This document shows positions 1 to 9,283 of a DNA stretch of 64,000 nt, piece after piece. The notes beneath the pieces were generated by a model. That model ran no database searches. It saw only the letters and a program-made list of their open reading frames with translations, and was not told where the DNA came from. The stretch covers positions 1 to 64,000 of the forward strand of contig CALUJQ010000007.1 in assembly GCA_944320995.1 (NCBI GenBank), read 5' to 3'. Each line of letters starts with the position of its first letter. Positions within the stretch are counted from its first letter, which is position 1. This stretch comes from an uncultured Barnesiella sp. (GTDB lineage Bacteria > Bacteroidota > Bacteroidia > Bacteroidales > Barnesiellaceae). The translations under genes were made by a program, and so were the position numbers.

Positions 1-75
1 GTGGAATTGGTAGACACGCTACTTTGAGGGGGTAGTGGGCGTTGGCTCGTGTGAGTTCGAATCTCATCTCGGACA
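1..75 (+). tRNA. tRNA-Leu (anticodon GAG), 5' end outside window
   Basis: The window opens in the D-arm region of a leucine tRNA. The anticodon arm pairs CTACT with GGTAG around a seven-base TTGAGGG loop, giving anticodon GAG (reads CUC/CUU). A long variable region follows, as expected of a class II tRNA. The T arm is GTGAG-TTCGAAT-CTCAT and the 3' acceptor strand is CTCGGAC with discriminator A75. No CCA is encoded. The 5' acceptor strand and start of the D arm lie before base 1. Confidence 0.93.
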
Positions 76-79
76 CTGG

Positions 80-117
80 AAAGGTCAGTAACTTGTTAGT
101 TGCCGACCTTTTTTTGT
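80..117 (+). terminator. Rho-independent terminator after tRNA-Leu
   Basis: AAAGGTC pairs with GACCTTT, and inside it GTAACT pairs with AGTTGC around a TGTT loop. A T-run follows. It begins five bases after the tRNA discriminator base. Confidence 0.9.
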
Positions 118-256
118 TTTTTCCGAGGTAGTGCTGGGGGCTTCATCGTATGGCTCGATGTAGAATTCAAAAGTTCAAAAAGTCTGTTTTCGCTCACGTT
201 TCTTACGGCATTGGGATAATATATCGGTTTGGCAAAGCAAGGTACGGAAACTTCCA

Positions 257-288
257 TTTGTTTTTTCTCTCTCCACTTCCTATATTTG
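257..288 (+). promoter_or_regulatory. Bacteroidetes-type promoter for the zinc-ribbon membrane protein
   Basis: TTTG at 257-260 (-33 element) and TATATTTG at 281-288 (-7 element, consensus TAnnTTTG) are 20 bases apart. Transcription would start near 295. This excludes the upstream in-frame ATG at 150 and supports the start at 357. Confidence 0.75.
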
Positions 289-356
289 TACCCAGCGTTT
301 ATAGGGGCTGTATAACCAAGGGTGTGATAAGATTGTCGCACCATAAACAAAATACT

Positions 357-1703
357 ATGTTCAAACTGATATTCAAGCCAATTGTCTGGACCTTTTCGAA
401 GTTTATGAAACTGCCTTTGTGGGGACAAATGTCGATTCTCATTGCTATTTCGTTGACAACTCTTGTGCTGATGACCGCCAGTTTCGGGCATAAGGCCGAT
501 TACATGATTACAGCCGAGGGAGAAGGACCGATGTTTGTAGGGCGAGGAGGCGACCTGTCCGATACCATACACATTGTCCCGGGCGATTCGCTCAGGCTGC
601 TTGCCGGGTTGGGTGAGATGATTTGGGCCGAAACTCCCGACGGCCGTTTCCGTGGCGTGATTCCGGCCGGGGTGGTGGCTGTTCCCGAGGGATTGCCGGA
701 GCGCTCGCTCAAACAGGACCATAAGATTTCGTTCCGTAAATATCTCCGGATAATCGATGACCCCGATTTTTCGATGGAGAAATTGTATGCCATGACTTCC
801 ATCAACAGTGTGAGAACGACGGCCGACTCGGTTGTCGTGGTGCCCAATTATCTTCTTCTCGATGACATGTGGAACATGTTCAGGGTTTCGTTTACGTTCA
901 ATCCCGATGGGTCGTATATCGCTTCGCATTATTGGCCTACCTCTTTCCGCCGTCTTGTTTCGGCCGTTACTTCGTATGAGCCGATGATGGGCGGCAGTGG
1001 CTGGCGCGCTTGGCTGGCCGACCATTTTTCGTGGCTTATTTCGCGCCCCGAGTTCCCGGCGGTGTCGTCCAACTGGTTGTTGTCGGGTATTCTTTTGAAT
1101 ATGGTTCCCTTCTTGCTGTTGTGTATCTTGCTGTTGTTGCTGGCATGGCGGCGTCCGCTCTACTATGTGCCCAACTGGATAGTCAATTTATTGATTGTCG
1201 GTTGTCTCTTTTTCGCTTCATATTTGTGGCCCAAACTGATGTTGTTGCGGGGCTTCTCTTTCTTGTCGTCCTATCCGATTGTTTGGGTTATTACCATTTT
1301 GTCGGCGGGCCTTTTCTTGGGGCTTTATCGTGGATTGAGATGTCCTCGTTGCAAGCGGCTCGAATATCATGAACTGGTAAGTTCGGAGGTGATAGGACAA
1401 AAGTTCAAGAACCGGAAAGGCGAGTATGTCAAGAACCGTACACACACCGATACGACGACGGGATATACCGTCCACACTCGAAACGGCGTTGAGGAGAGAA
1501 GGGAAAAAGATTGGGAAGAGAAACATTACAACGAGGAGGTCGAGACGTGGGTTGACCGGGTATGTGTCGAGAAAATCAAGGAGTTGTACCGGTGCCGCCA
1601 TTGTGGCCATCAACGAGTGAAGACCCGGCGTGAAGAGTCGTGGGTGAGCCGCAAGGATACCGGTGTGAAAAACCGTCGGACCTCCGATTTCAAGCGCTTT
1701 TAA
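357..1703 (+). CDS. Membrane protein with C-terminal zinc ribbon, function unknown
   Basis: A 448-residue protein that I do not assign to a named family. An N-terminal hydrophobic helix (about residues 20-40) is followed by a polar, probably extracytoplasmic domain. Three more hydrophobic segments lie between about residues 245 and 345. The hydrophilic tail has two Cys pairs, CPRC and CRHC, which together look like a zinc ribbon split by a charged insert rich in Lys, Glu and Thr. The reading frame is open back to an ATG at 150, but the promoter at 257-288 lies downstream of that codon, so ATG 357 is chosen. A zinc ribbon on a membrane anchor suggests a scaffold or sensor role, but nothing in the context supports a specific job. 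Confidence 0.75.
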   Translation: MFKLIFKPIVWTFSKFMKLPLWGQMSILIAISLTTLVLMTASFGHKADYMITAEGEGPMFVGRGGDLSDTIHIVPGDSLRLLAGLGEMIWAETPDGRFRGVIPAGVVAVPEGLPERSLKQDHKISFRKYLRIIDDPDFSMEKLYAMTSINSVRTTADSVVVVPNYLLLDDMWNMFRVSFTFNPDGSYIASHYWPTSFRRLVSAVTSYEPMMGGSGWRAWLADHFSWLISRPEFPAVSSNWLLSGILLNMVPFLLLCILLLLLAWRRPLYYVPNWIVNLLIVGCLFFASYLWPKLMLLRGFSFLSSYPIVWVITILSAGLFLGLYRGLRCPRCKRLEYHELVSSEVIGQKFKNRKGEYVKNRTHTDTTTGYTVHTRNGVEERREKDWEEKHYNEEVETWVDRVCVEKIKELYRCRHCGHQRVKTRREESWVSRKDTGVKNRRTSDFKRF

Positions 1704-1755
1704 AGAAATATTCCACGAGGCGTGGCTTCGGCTATTCTCTCGGGGCGACCGTGCT

Positions 1756-1784
1756 GTCCCGTTCCCTTTGATAGGGGGCGGGAC
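1756..1784. terminator. Strong hairpin between convergent genes, possible terminator
   Basis: GTCCCG pairs with CGGGAC, extended inward by TTCCC/GGGGG. It lies between the ends of two convergent genes. There is no clean T-run on either strand, so termination is inferred from position and stem strength only. Confidence 0.45.
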
Positions 1785-1793
1785 GCTTTGTGC

Positions 1794-2534
1794 CTACGGG
1801 AGGCTGTCGGTCGGCAGGGTGGGGATAGTGTCGGGCCCGGTAGTGCGGGAGTAGATGCTCTTGCCTTCCCATCGACCCGAACTGCGACGACTTCTGTCGG
1901 AAATCTGTTGTAAGAGTCGGGCCGGAGCCTTAGGGTCGAGAGACCGGTATGCCTTGACGAAACGCTCCCGGCGGTTCAATATATCGATTGTCTGCTGGGC
2001 CTCCTTAAATAGCGAAGGCTCGAATGAAAATGCGATAACCCCCGGCGCCGAAAGGGTGTGGAGGAATTGCCCGTCGTGCAAGGCATAATGGTTGACGGTA
2101 ATTTCGCCTTCGGTTTCGTTTACAGGCGGGTAATTGTTCGACACCAATCGAGGGAGAAGTTTTACCAGCCTCTTTTGCTCTTTCCGGGTAGCCCGATGCC
2201 AGATTGCACACTCGCCATTTTCGGTGAAAGAGAGGATAACGCGGTCTATGTCGGGCAATTGGGCCGAGGTGCGAATCTCTTCCCAAAAACGCAACAGGGC
2301 AATTCCTCTGGAAAATACCGGGACGACAGCGGTAATCGAGTCGATAGGCATGCCGGAATCCATTTCGAGAATCGTTTTACTCTCTTCGGCGGGAATATAG
2401 TCGTAGGGTCCGGCTTCGTCATATATCTTGCCGACCCGATAATTCTGTTGGAAAATATAGCCCCCTGAAAAGATAAGGCACAAGGCTATACAGATGAGAC
2501 TGATGTTCTTTTTATTGATGCTATTAGCCCGCAT
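1794..2534 (-). CDS. Hypothetical membrane-anchored protein
   Basis: A 246-residue protein with an N-terminal signal-anchor (hydrophobic stretch at about residues 10-30 after NKK), followed by a soluble, probably periplasmic domain. No catalytic motif or recognisable domain is visible. The C-terminal 35 residues are rich in Arg, Ser, Thr and Pro and look disordered. The gene stands alone, convergent with the upstream zinc-ribbon gene. A TATATTTG -7 element lies about 90 bases upstream on its strand. Function is unknown to me. Confidence 0.65.
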   Translation of the reverse strand: MRANSINKKNISLICIALCLIFSGGYIFQQNYRVGKIYDEAGPYDYIPAEESKTILEMDSGMPIDSITAVVPVFSRGIALLRFWEEIRTSAQLPDIDRVILSFTENGECAIWHRATRKEQKRLVKLLPRLVSNNYPPVNETEGEITVNHYALHDGQFLHTLSAPGVIAFSFEPSLFKEAQQTIDILNRRERFVKAYRSLDPKAPARLLQQISDRSRRSSGRWEGKSIYSRTTGPDTIPTLPTDSLP

Positions 2535-2625
2535 GATTTATAAAGTATAGCGAAAAGAGCGCGCAGAGGCAAACGAAAACGAAGGTTTTAAGTTTGGTTA
2601 TGCCGCCCCCCGGCTCCTATTTTTA

Positions 2626-2633
2626 CAAATATA
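2626..2633 (-). promoter_or_regulatory. Candidate -7 element for the 1794-2534 gene
   Basis: On the minus strand this reads TATATTTG, an exact TAnnTTTG match. No clear -33 TTTG is seen at the right spacing, only T-rich sequence. Confidence 0.4.
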
Positions 2634-2696
2634 ACCAGAAAACAGATAAAAAACAGGTATTTATTGGGAATATTGTAGAAAAGTTTCGAGTATCTG

Positions 2697-4733
2697 TTAT
2701 TTTAATATACATATATACGAATCTGTAACTTCCCCTTTATCCCCTTTGGCAACCACTTTCACTTCATTGATACCATGGGAAAGCCTGACACGGCTCCACC
2801 TTGCTATGTGCAGGCTGTCGGTTTGTGCCTTGCCGGCGCTTGCCCCATTGATGAAGAGTTCGGCTTCGGGGTAGTTGGTGAAAGCTTTGAAAGTCTGTAT
2901 TTCCTGTGTCCGTTCTGTACAGCGTCTGCCGGTTAGGTAAAGGACCGGAATATCATCGCGCCAATTGGCCTGATAGAAATAGAATGCATCTTTTTTGACC
3001 TTGCGGTCGAATGTTACTAATCCCTTGTCATTGATTCCCGGGCGATCGCCTTCTCTGCGGTGAGCCGCTCCGAAATCGAACATGTTCCATACGAAACTTC
3101 CCCATATAAACGGACGAGAAGAGAGCTCCTTCCAGTTTTCAATATGATACTCGGTTTGCCAGTTTTCAGGATGCCACCAGCTTGCAGGATTTGATTTCAC
3201 TATCGTATCCTGCTGATGATATATGCTGGCTCCGGCTCCATATTCACTGATGGCAATACACAGTTCAGGATGTGCGGCATGGGTATGGTCCAGCCATCTG
3301 CCGAGGTTTGCGGGAATCCCGCCATACCAGCCGTCATACCTGTTCCATGCGATAGCGTCTGTCACGAAATTCAGTTCTCCGTCGGTATTCGATGCCGAAG
3401 TTGTAGGCCTTGTAGGATCCTCTTCATGGGCCAAGGAATTCAGCTCTTCGAGATATGGTACTGGATTGTCTCCGCGCATGGATAGTTCGTTGAAGATGCC
3501 CCAGAGACAGATGGAAGGATGGTTGTAATGTTGTCGTATCAACTCGACAAGTTGCAGCTTCCCGTTAGCTTTGAAAGCATCGGTATTTACAAAACCTTCA
3601 TCAGCATATCCGCCCGGTCCTATAAATGGAATCTCTGCCCATACGACGAAACCATAACGGTCCATCAGATCATACATGTACTCAGACTGAGGGTAATGTG
3701 CCAACCTCACGGCATTCACACCCATTTCGGCCATAATTGCTGCATCTTCTTCATGATGTTCCGCTTGGAGAGCATTCCCTATTTCTGGCCGGTCTTGGTG
3801 ACGGCAGACCCCTTTGAGTTGCAGATGTTCTCCGTTCAAGAAAAAGCCCTTGGACGGATCGATGTGGTAATATCTCAACCCAAGAGGTTGCTCTATCTTA
3901 TCAAGTAACTTTCCATTTGCCCACAAGGAAATCTCTGTTTTGTACATAAACGGGTCTTTAACACCGTTCCACAGGCGGGGGTTTTCAATACTGAATGAAA
4001 GTGCCTGTGTGTCGTTGTCAACGGCTTGTATGGAGATGGGGGCGAATGTTTCGGTCACCAGATTGTCTCCGTCAAACACTTTTACTTTCAACTCGGCTGC
4101 TTGGATTGTTCCCGTAGAATTGGACAACTGTATCAGCGCCTTTATGGAAGCCTGTTTCCTTGTTACTTTTTCCTGAACCAGACGTACTCCGCACGAACCA
4201 TGGTCCAGCAGGGAAATGCCTACGGGTCCCGTAATGACCAAATGAACGTCACGGTATATCCCGCCGTAAATATTGAAATCCCCTACAAGCGGCATAATTT
4301 CTAAGTTTTCCGCATTACACACTCGTACAAGGATCGAATTTTGTTTCCCATAGACGACATTGTCGGTAATCTCGAAAACGAAGGCTCCGTAGCCGCCTTT
4401 ATGTTGCCCGGCATGGAATCCGTTCACAAACAGGTCGGCAACATTGTTGGCTCCTTCAAAACGCAGAAAAAGACGTTTCCCTTTCCACTCCTGCGGAATC
4501 ATAAGTGTTTTTTCATAGTTGCCTATTCCCCGCTTATAATTTAGTTTGCCCGAAAGGGCATCTTGCGCGTTCCATGTGTGCGGGAGATTTACCCTTCGGG
4601 GCGAGTTTTTCTCCACCTGATGTGAGAACCTGAATTGCCAGTCGGCGTTCAGAAGTATCTCTTTTCTTTGAGCATGAAGGCCCTGCAACCCCATCGACAC
4701 AAGAAAAGCAGCGACTAAAAAAACGATTTTCAT
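2697..4733 (-). CDS. Secreted glycoside hydrolase family 2 (beta-galactosidase type)
   Basis: A 678-residue exported enzyme with a signal peptide ending near GLHA/Q (residues 17-22). Domain order fits GH2: an N-terminal sugar-binding jelly roll (about 25-170), an Ig-like domain (about 180-285), a TIM barrel (about 290-590) and a C-terminal Ig-like domain. Catalytic acid/base Glu416 sits in WGIFNELS and the likely nucleophile Glu497 in AISEYGAG. The substrate is a beta-galactoside, beta-glucuronide or similar; the sequence alone does not decide. It is not next to susC/susD genes, so it is either an orphan or serves a distant PUL. Confidence 0.9.
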   Translation of the reverse strand: MKIVFLVAAFLVSMGLQGLHAQRKEILLNADWQFRFSHQVEKNSPRRVNLPHTWNAQDALSGKLNYKRGIGNYEKTLMIPQEWKGKRLFLRFEGANNVADLFVNGFHAGQHKGGYGAFVFEITDNVVYGKQNSILVRVCNAENLEIMPLVGDFNIYGGIYRDVHLVITGPVGISLLDHGSCGVRLVQEKVTRKQASIKALIQLSNSTGTIQAAELKVKVFDGDNLVTETFAPISIQAVDNDTQALSFSIENPRLWNGVKDPFMYKTEISLWANGKLLDKIEQPLGLRYYHIDPSKGFFLNGEHLQLKGVCRHQDRPEIGNALQAEHHEEDAAIMAEMGVNAVRLAHYPQSEYMYDLMDRYGFVVWAEIPFIGPGGYADEGFVNTDAFKANGKLQLVELIRQHYNHPSICLWGIFNELSMRGDNPVPYLEELNSLAHEEDPTRPTTSASNTDGELNFVTDAIAWNRYDGWYGGIPANLGRWLDHTHAAHPELCIAISEYGAGASIYHQQDTIVKSNPASWWHPENWQTEYHIENWKELSSRPFIWGSFVWNMFDFGAAHRREGDRPGINDKGLVTFDRKVKKDAFYFYQANWRDDIPVLYLTGRRCTERTQEIQTFKAFTNYPEAELFINGASAGKAQTDSLHIARWSRVRLSHGINEVKVVAKGDKGEVTDSYICILK

Positions 4734-5128
4734 ACTACCTTACTCTCTTTATGGACTATATATTTAACAGCGATTTCGTAAAGATAGAAAGAAAAGTCGA
4801 GTGCAAGGACAAAAGAGAAACGAAGTTTTCGGATTTTGATTGGGTCGAGACCGATTCTATGAAATCCAAATATGGCTAAATATTTGAGAACGGCGTCTGT
4901 TTCAGTCGGAATCTGAATGAGATTTGAGAATCTTGTATTCCCGTTGTTAATAACTTCTTCATTTATTCTCGTGAATTAATCGATAGAGCCAAAAATTTTC
5001 ATTACATTTGTTCGTTAAAGAGATAGGGAAAGTTTGCTGCGGCGGCAATACGTGTTTTCAGGGCCGGTACCCGTGCGATGCTCGTCGTAGGAAAAGGAGA
5101 AGAAACAAATAAACAAAAAGATATATCT
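4734..5128. promoter_or_regulatory. Divergent intergenic region with candidate dnaN promoter
   Basis: This 395-base AT-rich gap separates the divergent GH2 gene and dnaN. TACATTTG at 5003-5010 matches TAnnTTTG and would start a transcript about 110 bases before dnaN. No good -33 element is visible. DnaA-box-like clusters or other structures were not seen. A short ORF continues in frame upstream of dnaN to 5078 but is probably leader. Confidence 0.4.
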
Positions 5129-6256
5129 ATGAAATTTATCGTATCCAGCACTTTGTTGCTATCGCATTTGCAAACCATCAGCCGGGTTATCAACTCGAAA
5201 AACTCGATGGCTATTCTCGACAACTTTTTATTCCGCCTCGAAGGTACACGTTTGTCCATGACCGCTTCGGACCAAGAGACGACGATGACTACCGCCATCG
5301 ATGTCATGGAGGCCGATGGCCATGGTGTTTTTGCCGTGAATGCAAAAATCCTGCTCGAGCCGCTGAAAGAGTTGCCCGACCAACCGTTGACTTTTGAAAT
5401 CGATGATAATAATTTGGAGATATTCCTCTATTTCCAAAACGGACGATACAACTTCATTGGCGTCAATGGCGACGAATATCCCACGAAGATGCCTATGGAC
5501 CCGTCGGCCGTATCGCTCTCTATTGAAGCGCAACAACTGCTCAACGGGATAGGTTGTACCTCGTTTGCTACGGCCGAGGACGAGCTTCGTCCTATCATGA
5601 ACGGTATATATCTCGATATATTCGAGGACAGCATCTCTTTTGTCGCCTCCGATACCCACAAGCTGGTCCGTTTCAAGAATCAAGGAGTGGCTCCCGGTGT
5701 ACGCGCCTCGTTCATTTTGCCGAAGAAACCGGCCAACCTGTTGAAGACGATACTCCCGAAAGAGAGCGGGAACGTAGAGCTCTCGTTCGACTCGAAAAAC
5801 GCCTGCTTCAAGCTCTCCGATTTTGTCTTGAACTGTCGTCTTATCGAAGGGAACTACCCCAACTACAATTCGGTAATCCCCACCAACAACACCAATCGGC
5901 TCATTATCGACCGGGCATTGTTTGTCAATGTGTTGCGCCGCGTATCGGTATTTGCCGATGCCGCTTTGGGTCTGGCCAAGTTACAGTTGCGAAACGGCGA
6001 GTTGCTTGTCTCGACCGAAAACAAAGACTATTCCATCTCGGCCGAGGAAAAAGTAGCTTGTAATTATACGGGCGACGATCTTACAATCGGATTCAAGGCT
6101 TCGTTCTTGATCGAGATTTTGAACAATATCCCGGCCACCGAGGTGCTGGTAGAGTTGTCCGATCCCACCCGTGCCGGCGTGATCCTGCCGTTGGAAAATA
6201 AAGAGAATGAAGATTTGTTGATGCTGTTGATGCCGATGATGCTCAACGATTTTTGA
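5129..6256 (+). CDS. dnaN: DNA polymerase III subunit beta (sliding clamp)
   Basis: A 375-residue clamp protein. It starts MKFIVSSTLLLSHLQ and contains the three repeated clamp folds, with the typical SFATAEDELRPIMNGIYL segment of domain 2 and the C-terminal LMLLMPMML peptide-binding strand. It tethers the replicative polymerase to DNA. An in-frame ATG at 5078 would add 17 polar residues absent from the family, so ATG 5129 is used. It heads the conserved Bacteroidetes run dnaN - exonuclease - coaBC - DUF4835 - recN - rlmB, with gaps of 15 to 55 bases and then an overlap. Confidence 0.97.
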   Translation: MKFIVSSTLLLSHLQTISRVINSKNSMAILDNFLFRLEGTRLSMTASDQETTMTTAIDVMEADGHGVFAVNAKILLEPLKELPDQPLTFEIDDNNLEIFLYFQNGRYNFIGVNGDEYPTKMPMDPSAVSLSIEAQQLLNGIGCTSFATAEDELRPIMNGIYLDIFEDSISFVASDTHKLVRFKNQGVAPGVRASFILPKKPANLLKTILPKESGNVELSFDSKNACFKLSDFVLNCRLIEGNYPNYNSVIPTNNTNRLIIDRALFVNVLRRVSVFADAALGLAKLQLRNGELLVSTENKDYSISAEEKVACNYTGDDLTIGFKASFLIEILNNIPATEVLVELSDPTRAGVILPLENKENEDLLMLLMPMMLNDF

Positions 6257-6284
6257 TAAAGTCGAAGCTATTGAATCGTAAACC

Positions 6285-7085
6285 ATGCAGTTGAACTTGA
6301 AAAATCCGCTTGTCTTCTTTGATTTGGAGACGACAGGAACCAACATAACGACCGATCGCATCATCGAATTGGCCTATGTGAAGATATTTCCCAACGGAGA
6401 GGTGGAGGAAAAAGATATATTCGTCAATCCCGGTATGCCCATTCCGCCGGCCTCGACAGCCGTTCACCACATTACCGACGAGATGGTCGCCGACAAGCCC
6501 CTCTTCAAGGATGTGGCGCGGAATATCGCCAAGGTGTTTGAGGGAGCCGATATTGCCGGTTTCAATTCAAACCGTTTCGATGTCCCTTTCCTCATCGAAG
6601 AGTTGCTTCGGGCCGGGGTGAATCTGGATATATCGAAACGCAAGTTTGTCGATGTACAGACCATCTACCACATCATGGAGCCCCGTACGCTCAAAGCCGC
6701 CTATAAGTTCTATTGCGGCGCACCGTTGGTCGATGCACACTCGGCTCTGGCCGATACGCGGGCAACCTATGAAGTCTTTAAGGCGCAGCTCGACCGCTAT
6801 ACCGAGGCGGTGAAAGACGAGTATGAAGGGAAATACCTGACCAACGACATAGACTCATGGGTGTCGTTCTCGACCCAAAACCGCAATGTCGATTTTGCCG
6901 GGCGTATCATTCTCAATGAACATGATGTGGCCGTATTCAATTTCGGGAAATACAAGGGCCGCTCGGTCGAAGAGGTATTCCAGCTCGAACCCAGCTATTA
7001 CAGTTGGATGATGCAGGGCGATTTCCCGTTGAACACCAAGAATGTCATCACCGAGATATATACCCGGGCGCGCCGCCGTTTTTAA
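6285..7085 (+). CDS. DEDDh 3'-5' exonuclease, DNA polymerase III epsilon-like
   Basis: A 266-residue DnaQ-superfamily nuclease. Exo I is FFDLETTG (Asp13, Glu15), Exo II is in GFNSNRFDVPFL and Exo III is in DAHSALADTRAT with the DEDDh His and Asp. The fold covers about residues 8-175. The C-terminal 80 residues hold a small extra domain (VAVFNFGKYKGRSVEEVF) common in this Bacteroidetes group. It lies 28 bases after dnaN, consistent with a proofreading or repair role beside the clamp. It may be a stand-alone epsilon subunit or a repair exonuclease. Confidence 0.9.
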   Translation: MQLNLKNPLVFFDLETTGTNITTDRIIELAYVKIFPNGEVEEKDIFVNPGMPIPPASTAVHHITDEMVADKPLFKDVARNIAKVFEGADIAGFNSNRFDVPFLIEELLRAGVNLDISKRKFVDVQTIYHIMEPRTLKAAYKFYCGAPLVDAHSALADTRATYEVFKAQLDRYTEAVKDEYEGKYLTNDIDSWVSFSTQNRNVDFAGRIILNEHDVAVFNFGKYKGRSVEEVFQLEPSYYSWMMQGDFPLNTKNVITEIYTRARRRF

Positions 7086-7109
7086 TGAAGCAAAAATAAA
7101 GGTTCAGCC

Positions 7110-8318
7110 ATGTTGAAAGGTAAACACATCATATTGGGTATCACGGGCAGTATAGCCGCCTATAAAGCCGCCTATCTGTTACGCCTGTTGATCAGGCAGG
7201 GCGCCGAGGTGCAAGTGGTCATGACCCCTGCCGGCAAGGAGTTTATCACACCTGTGACACTGTCGTCGCTCAGCGGGAAACCGGTGGTGAGCGAGTTCTT
7301 TACGGCAAACACCGGTGAGTGGCACAGCCATGTCGATTTAGGCCTTTGGGCCGATGCCATGGTCATTGCTCCAGCAACAGCCTCGACTATCGGGAAAATG
7401 GCCAACGGTATTGCCGACAATATGCTCGTGACCACCTATCTCTCTTGCAAAGCACCTGTCTTTGTGGCTCCTGCAATGGATCTGGACATGTATGCCCATG
7501 CTTCGACACAGCGGAATCTCGATTTGTTGCGTTCGTATGGGAACTATATCATAGAACCGGCAACCGGCGAGTTGGCCAGCCATCTTACCGGGAAGGGACG
7601 TATGGAAGAGCCCGAGCAGATTGTCGCCGCTCTCGACCGATTCTTCGACACCCCCCAACCGTTGCGGGGGAAGCGGGTAGTCATCACCGCAGGACCTACC
7701 TATGAAAAGATAGATCCCGTGCGGTTTATCGGTAATTATTCGTCGGGGAAAATGGGTTTTGCATTGGCCGAGGCCTGTGCCCAAGCGGGAGCCGATGTCG
7801 TTTTGGTGGCCGGCCCCGTAAGTTTGCGGGAGAAACATGCGGCTATTCGTCGTGTCGATGTCGAATCGGCCGAGGAGATGTATCGGGCGACAGTTGCCGA
7901 GTATGACCATGCCGATGTCGCTATCATGTGCGCGGCCGTTGCCGATTATGCTCCCGAGACAGTGAGCGACGTGAAGTTGAAACGGACGGGTGAGGATCGG
8001 GTGCTGCGTCTCAAACCCAATCCCGATATTGCCGCCGAGTTGGGCCGTCGCAAGCGTGCCGGGCAACTTTTGGTAGGGTTCGCTTTGGAGACCAACGACG
8101 AGGAGAGCAACGCCCGCACAAAGATGGAGAAAAAGAATCTCGATTTTATCGTGTTGAACTCGTTGCGCGATGCCGGTGCCGGATTCCGCTGCGACACCAA
8201 CAAGGTGACCGTAATCGGGCGGGAAGGTACTGTCGTGGAAATCCCTTGCAAACCGAAAGCCGAGGTGGCTGCCGATATTGTCGATATTCTTGTCCGGTAC
8301 CTGTCGGATAAAGCGTGA
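7110..8318 (+). CDS. coaBC: Bifunctional phosphopantothenoylcysteine decarboxylase / phosphopantothenate-cysteine ligase
   Basis: A 402-residue fusion for two steps of coenzyme A synthesis. The N-terminal flavoprotein CoaC part (about 1-185) shows GITGSIAAYKA, the catalytic His in HSHVDLGLW, APATASTIGKMANG and the PAMDLDMY substrate clamp. The C-terminal CoaB part (about 190-402) starts with VITAGPTYEKIDPVRFIGN and carries NYSSGKMG and the DVKLKR ligase segments. It is 24 bases after the exonuclease in the housekeeping operon. Confidence 0.97.
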   Translation: MLKGKHIILGITGSIAAYKAAYLLRLLIRQGAEVQVVMTPAGKEFITPVTLSSLSGKPVVSEFFTANTGEWHSHVDLGLWADAMVIAPATASTIGKMANGIADNMLVTTYLSCKAPVFVAPAMDLDMYAHASTQRNLDLLRSYGNYIIEPATGELASHLTGKGRMEEPEQIVAALDRFFDTPQPLRGKRVVITAGPTYEKIDPVRFIGNYSSGKMGFALAEACAQAGADVVLVAGPVSLREKHAAIRRVDVESAEEMYRATVAEYDHADVAIMCAAVADYAPETVSDVKLKRTGEDRVLRLKPNPDIAAELGRRKRAGQLLVGFALETNDEESNARTKMEKKNLDFIVLNSLRDAGAGFRCDTNKVTVIGREGTVVEIPCKPKAEVAADIVDILVRYLSDKA

Positions 8319-8371
8319 TGAAAGTTCCCGTTTCGAGGGTTTCCGATTTTACTTTTCAATAAGATGAGGAT

Positions 8372-9268
8372 ATGAAAAAGAATCTCTTGTATTTTGTGCT
8401 TCTCCTTTTCCCCTTTGTCTCCTCGGCGCAGGAGTTGAATTGTCGTGTAGAGGTGAACAGCGACCAGATACAAGGTACAAATAAAGAGGTGTTCACCACC
8501 TTGAAAGAGGCTATTACCGAGTATATCAATGACCGTAAATGGTCAACGGCACAAATTTCGCCCATCGAGCGGATCGACTGTTCGATGATGTTCACGGTGA
8601 AAGAGTATGCCGACAACCGTTTCGTTTGCGATTTGCAAGTACAGTCGCGACGGCCGGTTTACAACAGTTCTTATACGACTACGCTAATCAACTTCAAGGA
8701 TACCCAAGTCGAGTTCAATTATCAAGAATACGAACCTCTCGTCTTTTCCGAAACCAATATCGAGAGCAATCTCACCGCCGTGATCAATTTCTATGTCTAT
8801 ATGATTCTCGGCATCGATTTCGACAGTTTCTCGCCGATGGGAGGAACCCCCTTTTACGAGTTGGCACAACAGGTGGTCAACCTCGGGCAGTCCTCCATGG
8901 AGGCCGGCTGGAAAGCCTTTGAAGATACCCGTAACCGCCATGCCTTGTTATCGGCGTTTATCGAGCAGAGTACCGCCGGCTTCCGTCAGTTGTGGTACGA
9001 CTATCACCGAGGCGGGTTGGACGAGATGGCATTGAGTGTTGACAAGGGGCGAGCCAAGATAACCGACACGATCGAACAACTGCAAAAAGTCTATGAAGCG
9101 GCACCCATGTCGGTATTGATTCCGCTCTTCCGCGATGCCAAGATCGACGAGCTGGTCAATGTTTACTCCAAAGCCCCCTCTTCCGAGAAAGAGACCGTCT
9201 ATGAAATATTAAGCGATATGTATCCCACCGATAATGCGATACTCGAAAAGATACGTCAGACCGAATAA
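8372..9268 (+). CDS. DUF4835 family protein (PorD-like, type IX secretion associated)
   Basis: A 298-residue exported protein with a signal peptide ending at SSAQE (about residue 19). The segments ELNCRVEVNSDQIQGTNK, ERIDCSMMFTVKEY and FYVYMILGIDFDSFSPMGG are those I associate with DUF4835. That family occurs at this position beside coaBC and recN throughout Bacteroidetes and, to my knowledge, is annotated as PorD of the type IX secretion system. Its molecular role is not visible here. The candidate T9SS cargo at 25438-26271 supports the presence of the system. Confidence 0.85.
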   Translation: MKKNLLYFVLLLFPFVSSAQELNCRVEVNSDQIQGTNKEVFTTLKEAITEYINDRKWSTAQISPIERIDCSMMFTVKEYADNRFVCDLQVQSRRPVYNSSYTTTLINFKDTQVEFNYQEYEPLVFSETNIESNLTAVINFYVYMILGIDFDSFSPMGGTPFYELAQQVVNLGQSSMEAGWKAFEDTRNRHALLSAFIEQSTAGFRQLWYDYHRGGLDEMALSVDKGRAKITDTIEQLQKVYEAAPMSVLIPLFRDAKIDELVNVYSKAPSSEKETVYEILSDMYPTDNAILEKIRQTE

Positions 9269-9283
9269 GAGAAGGAGAGTATT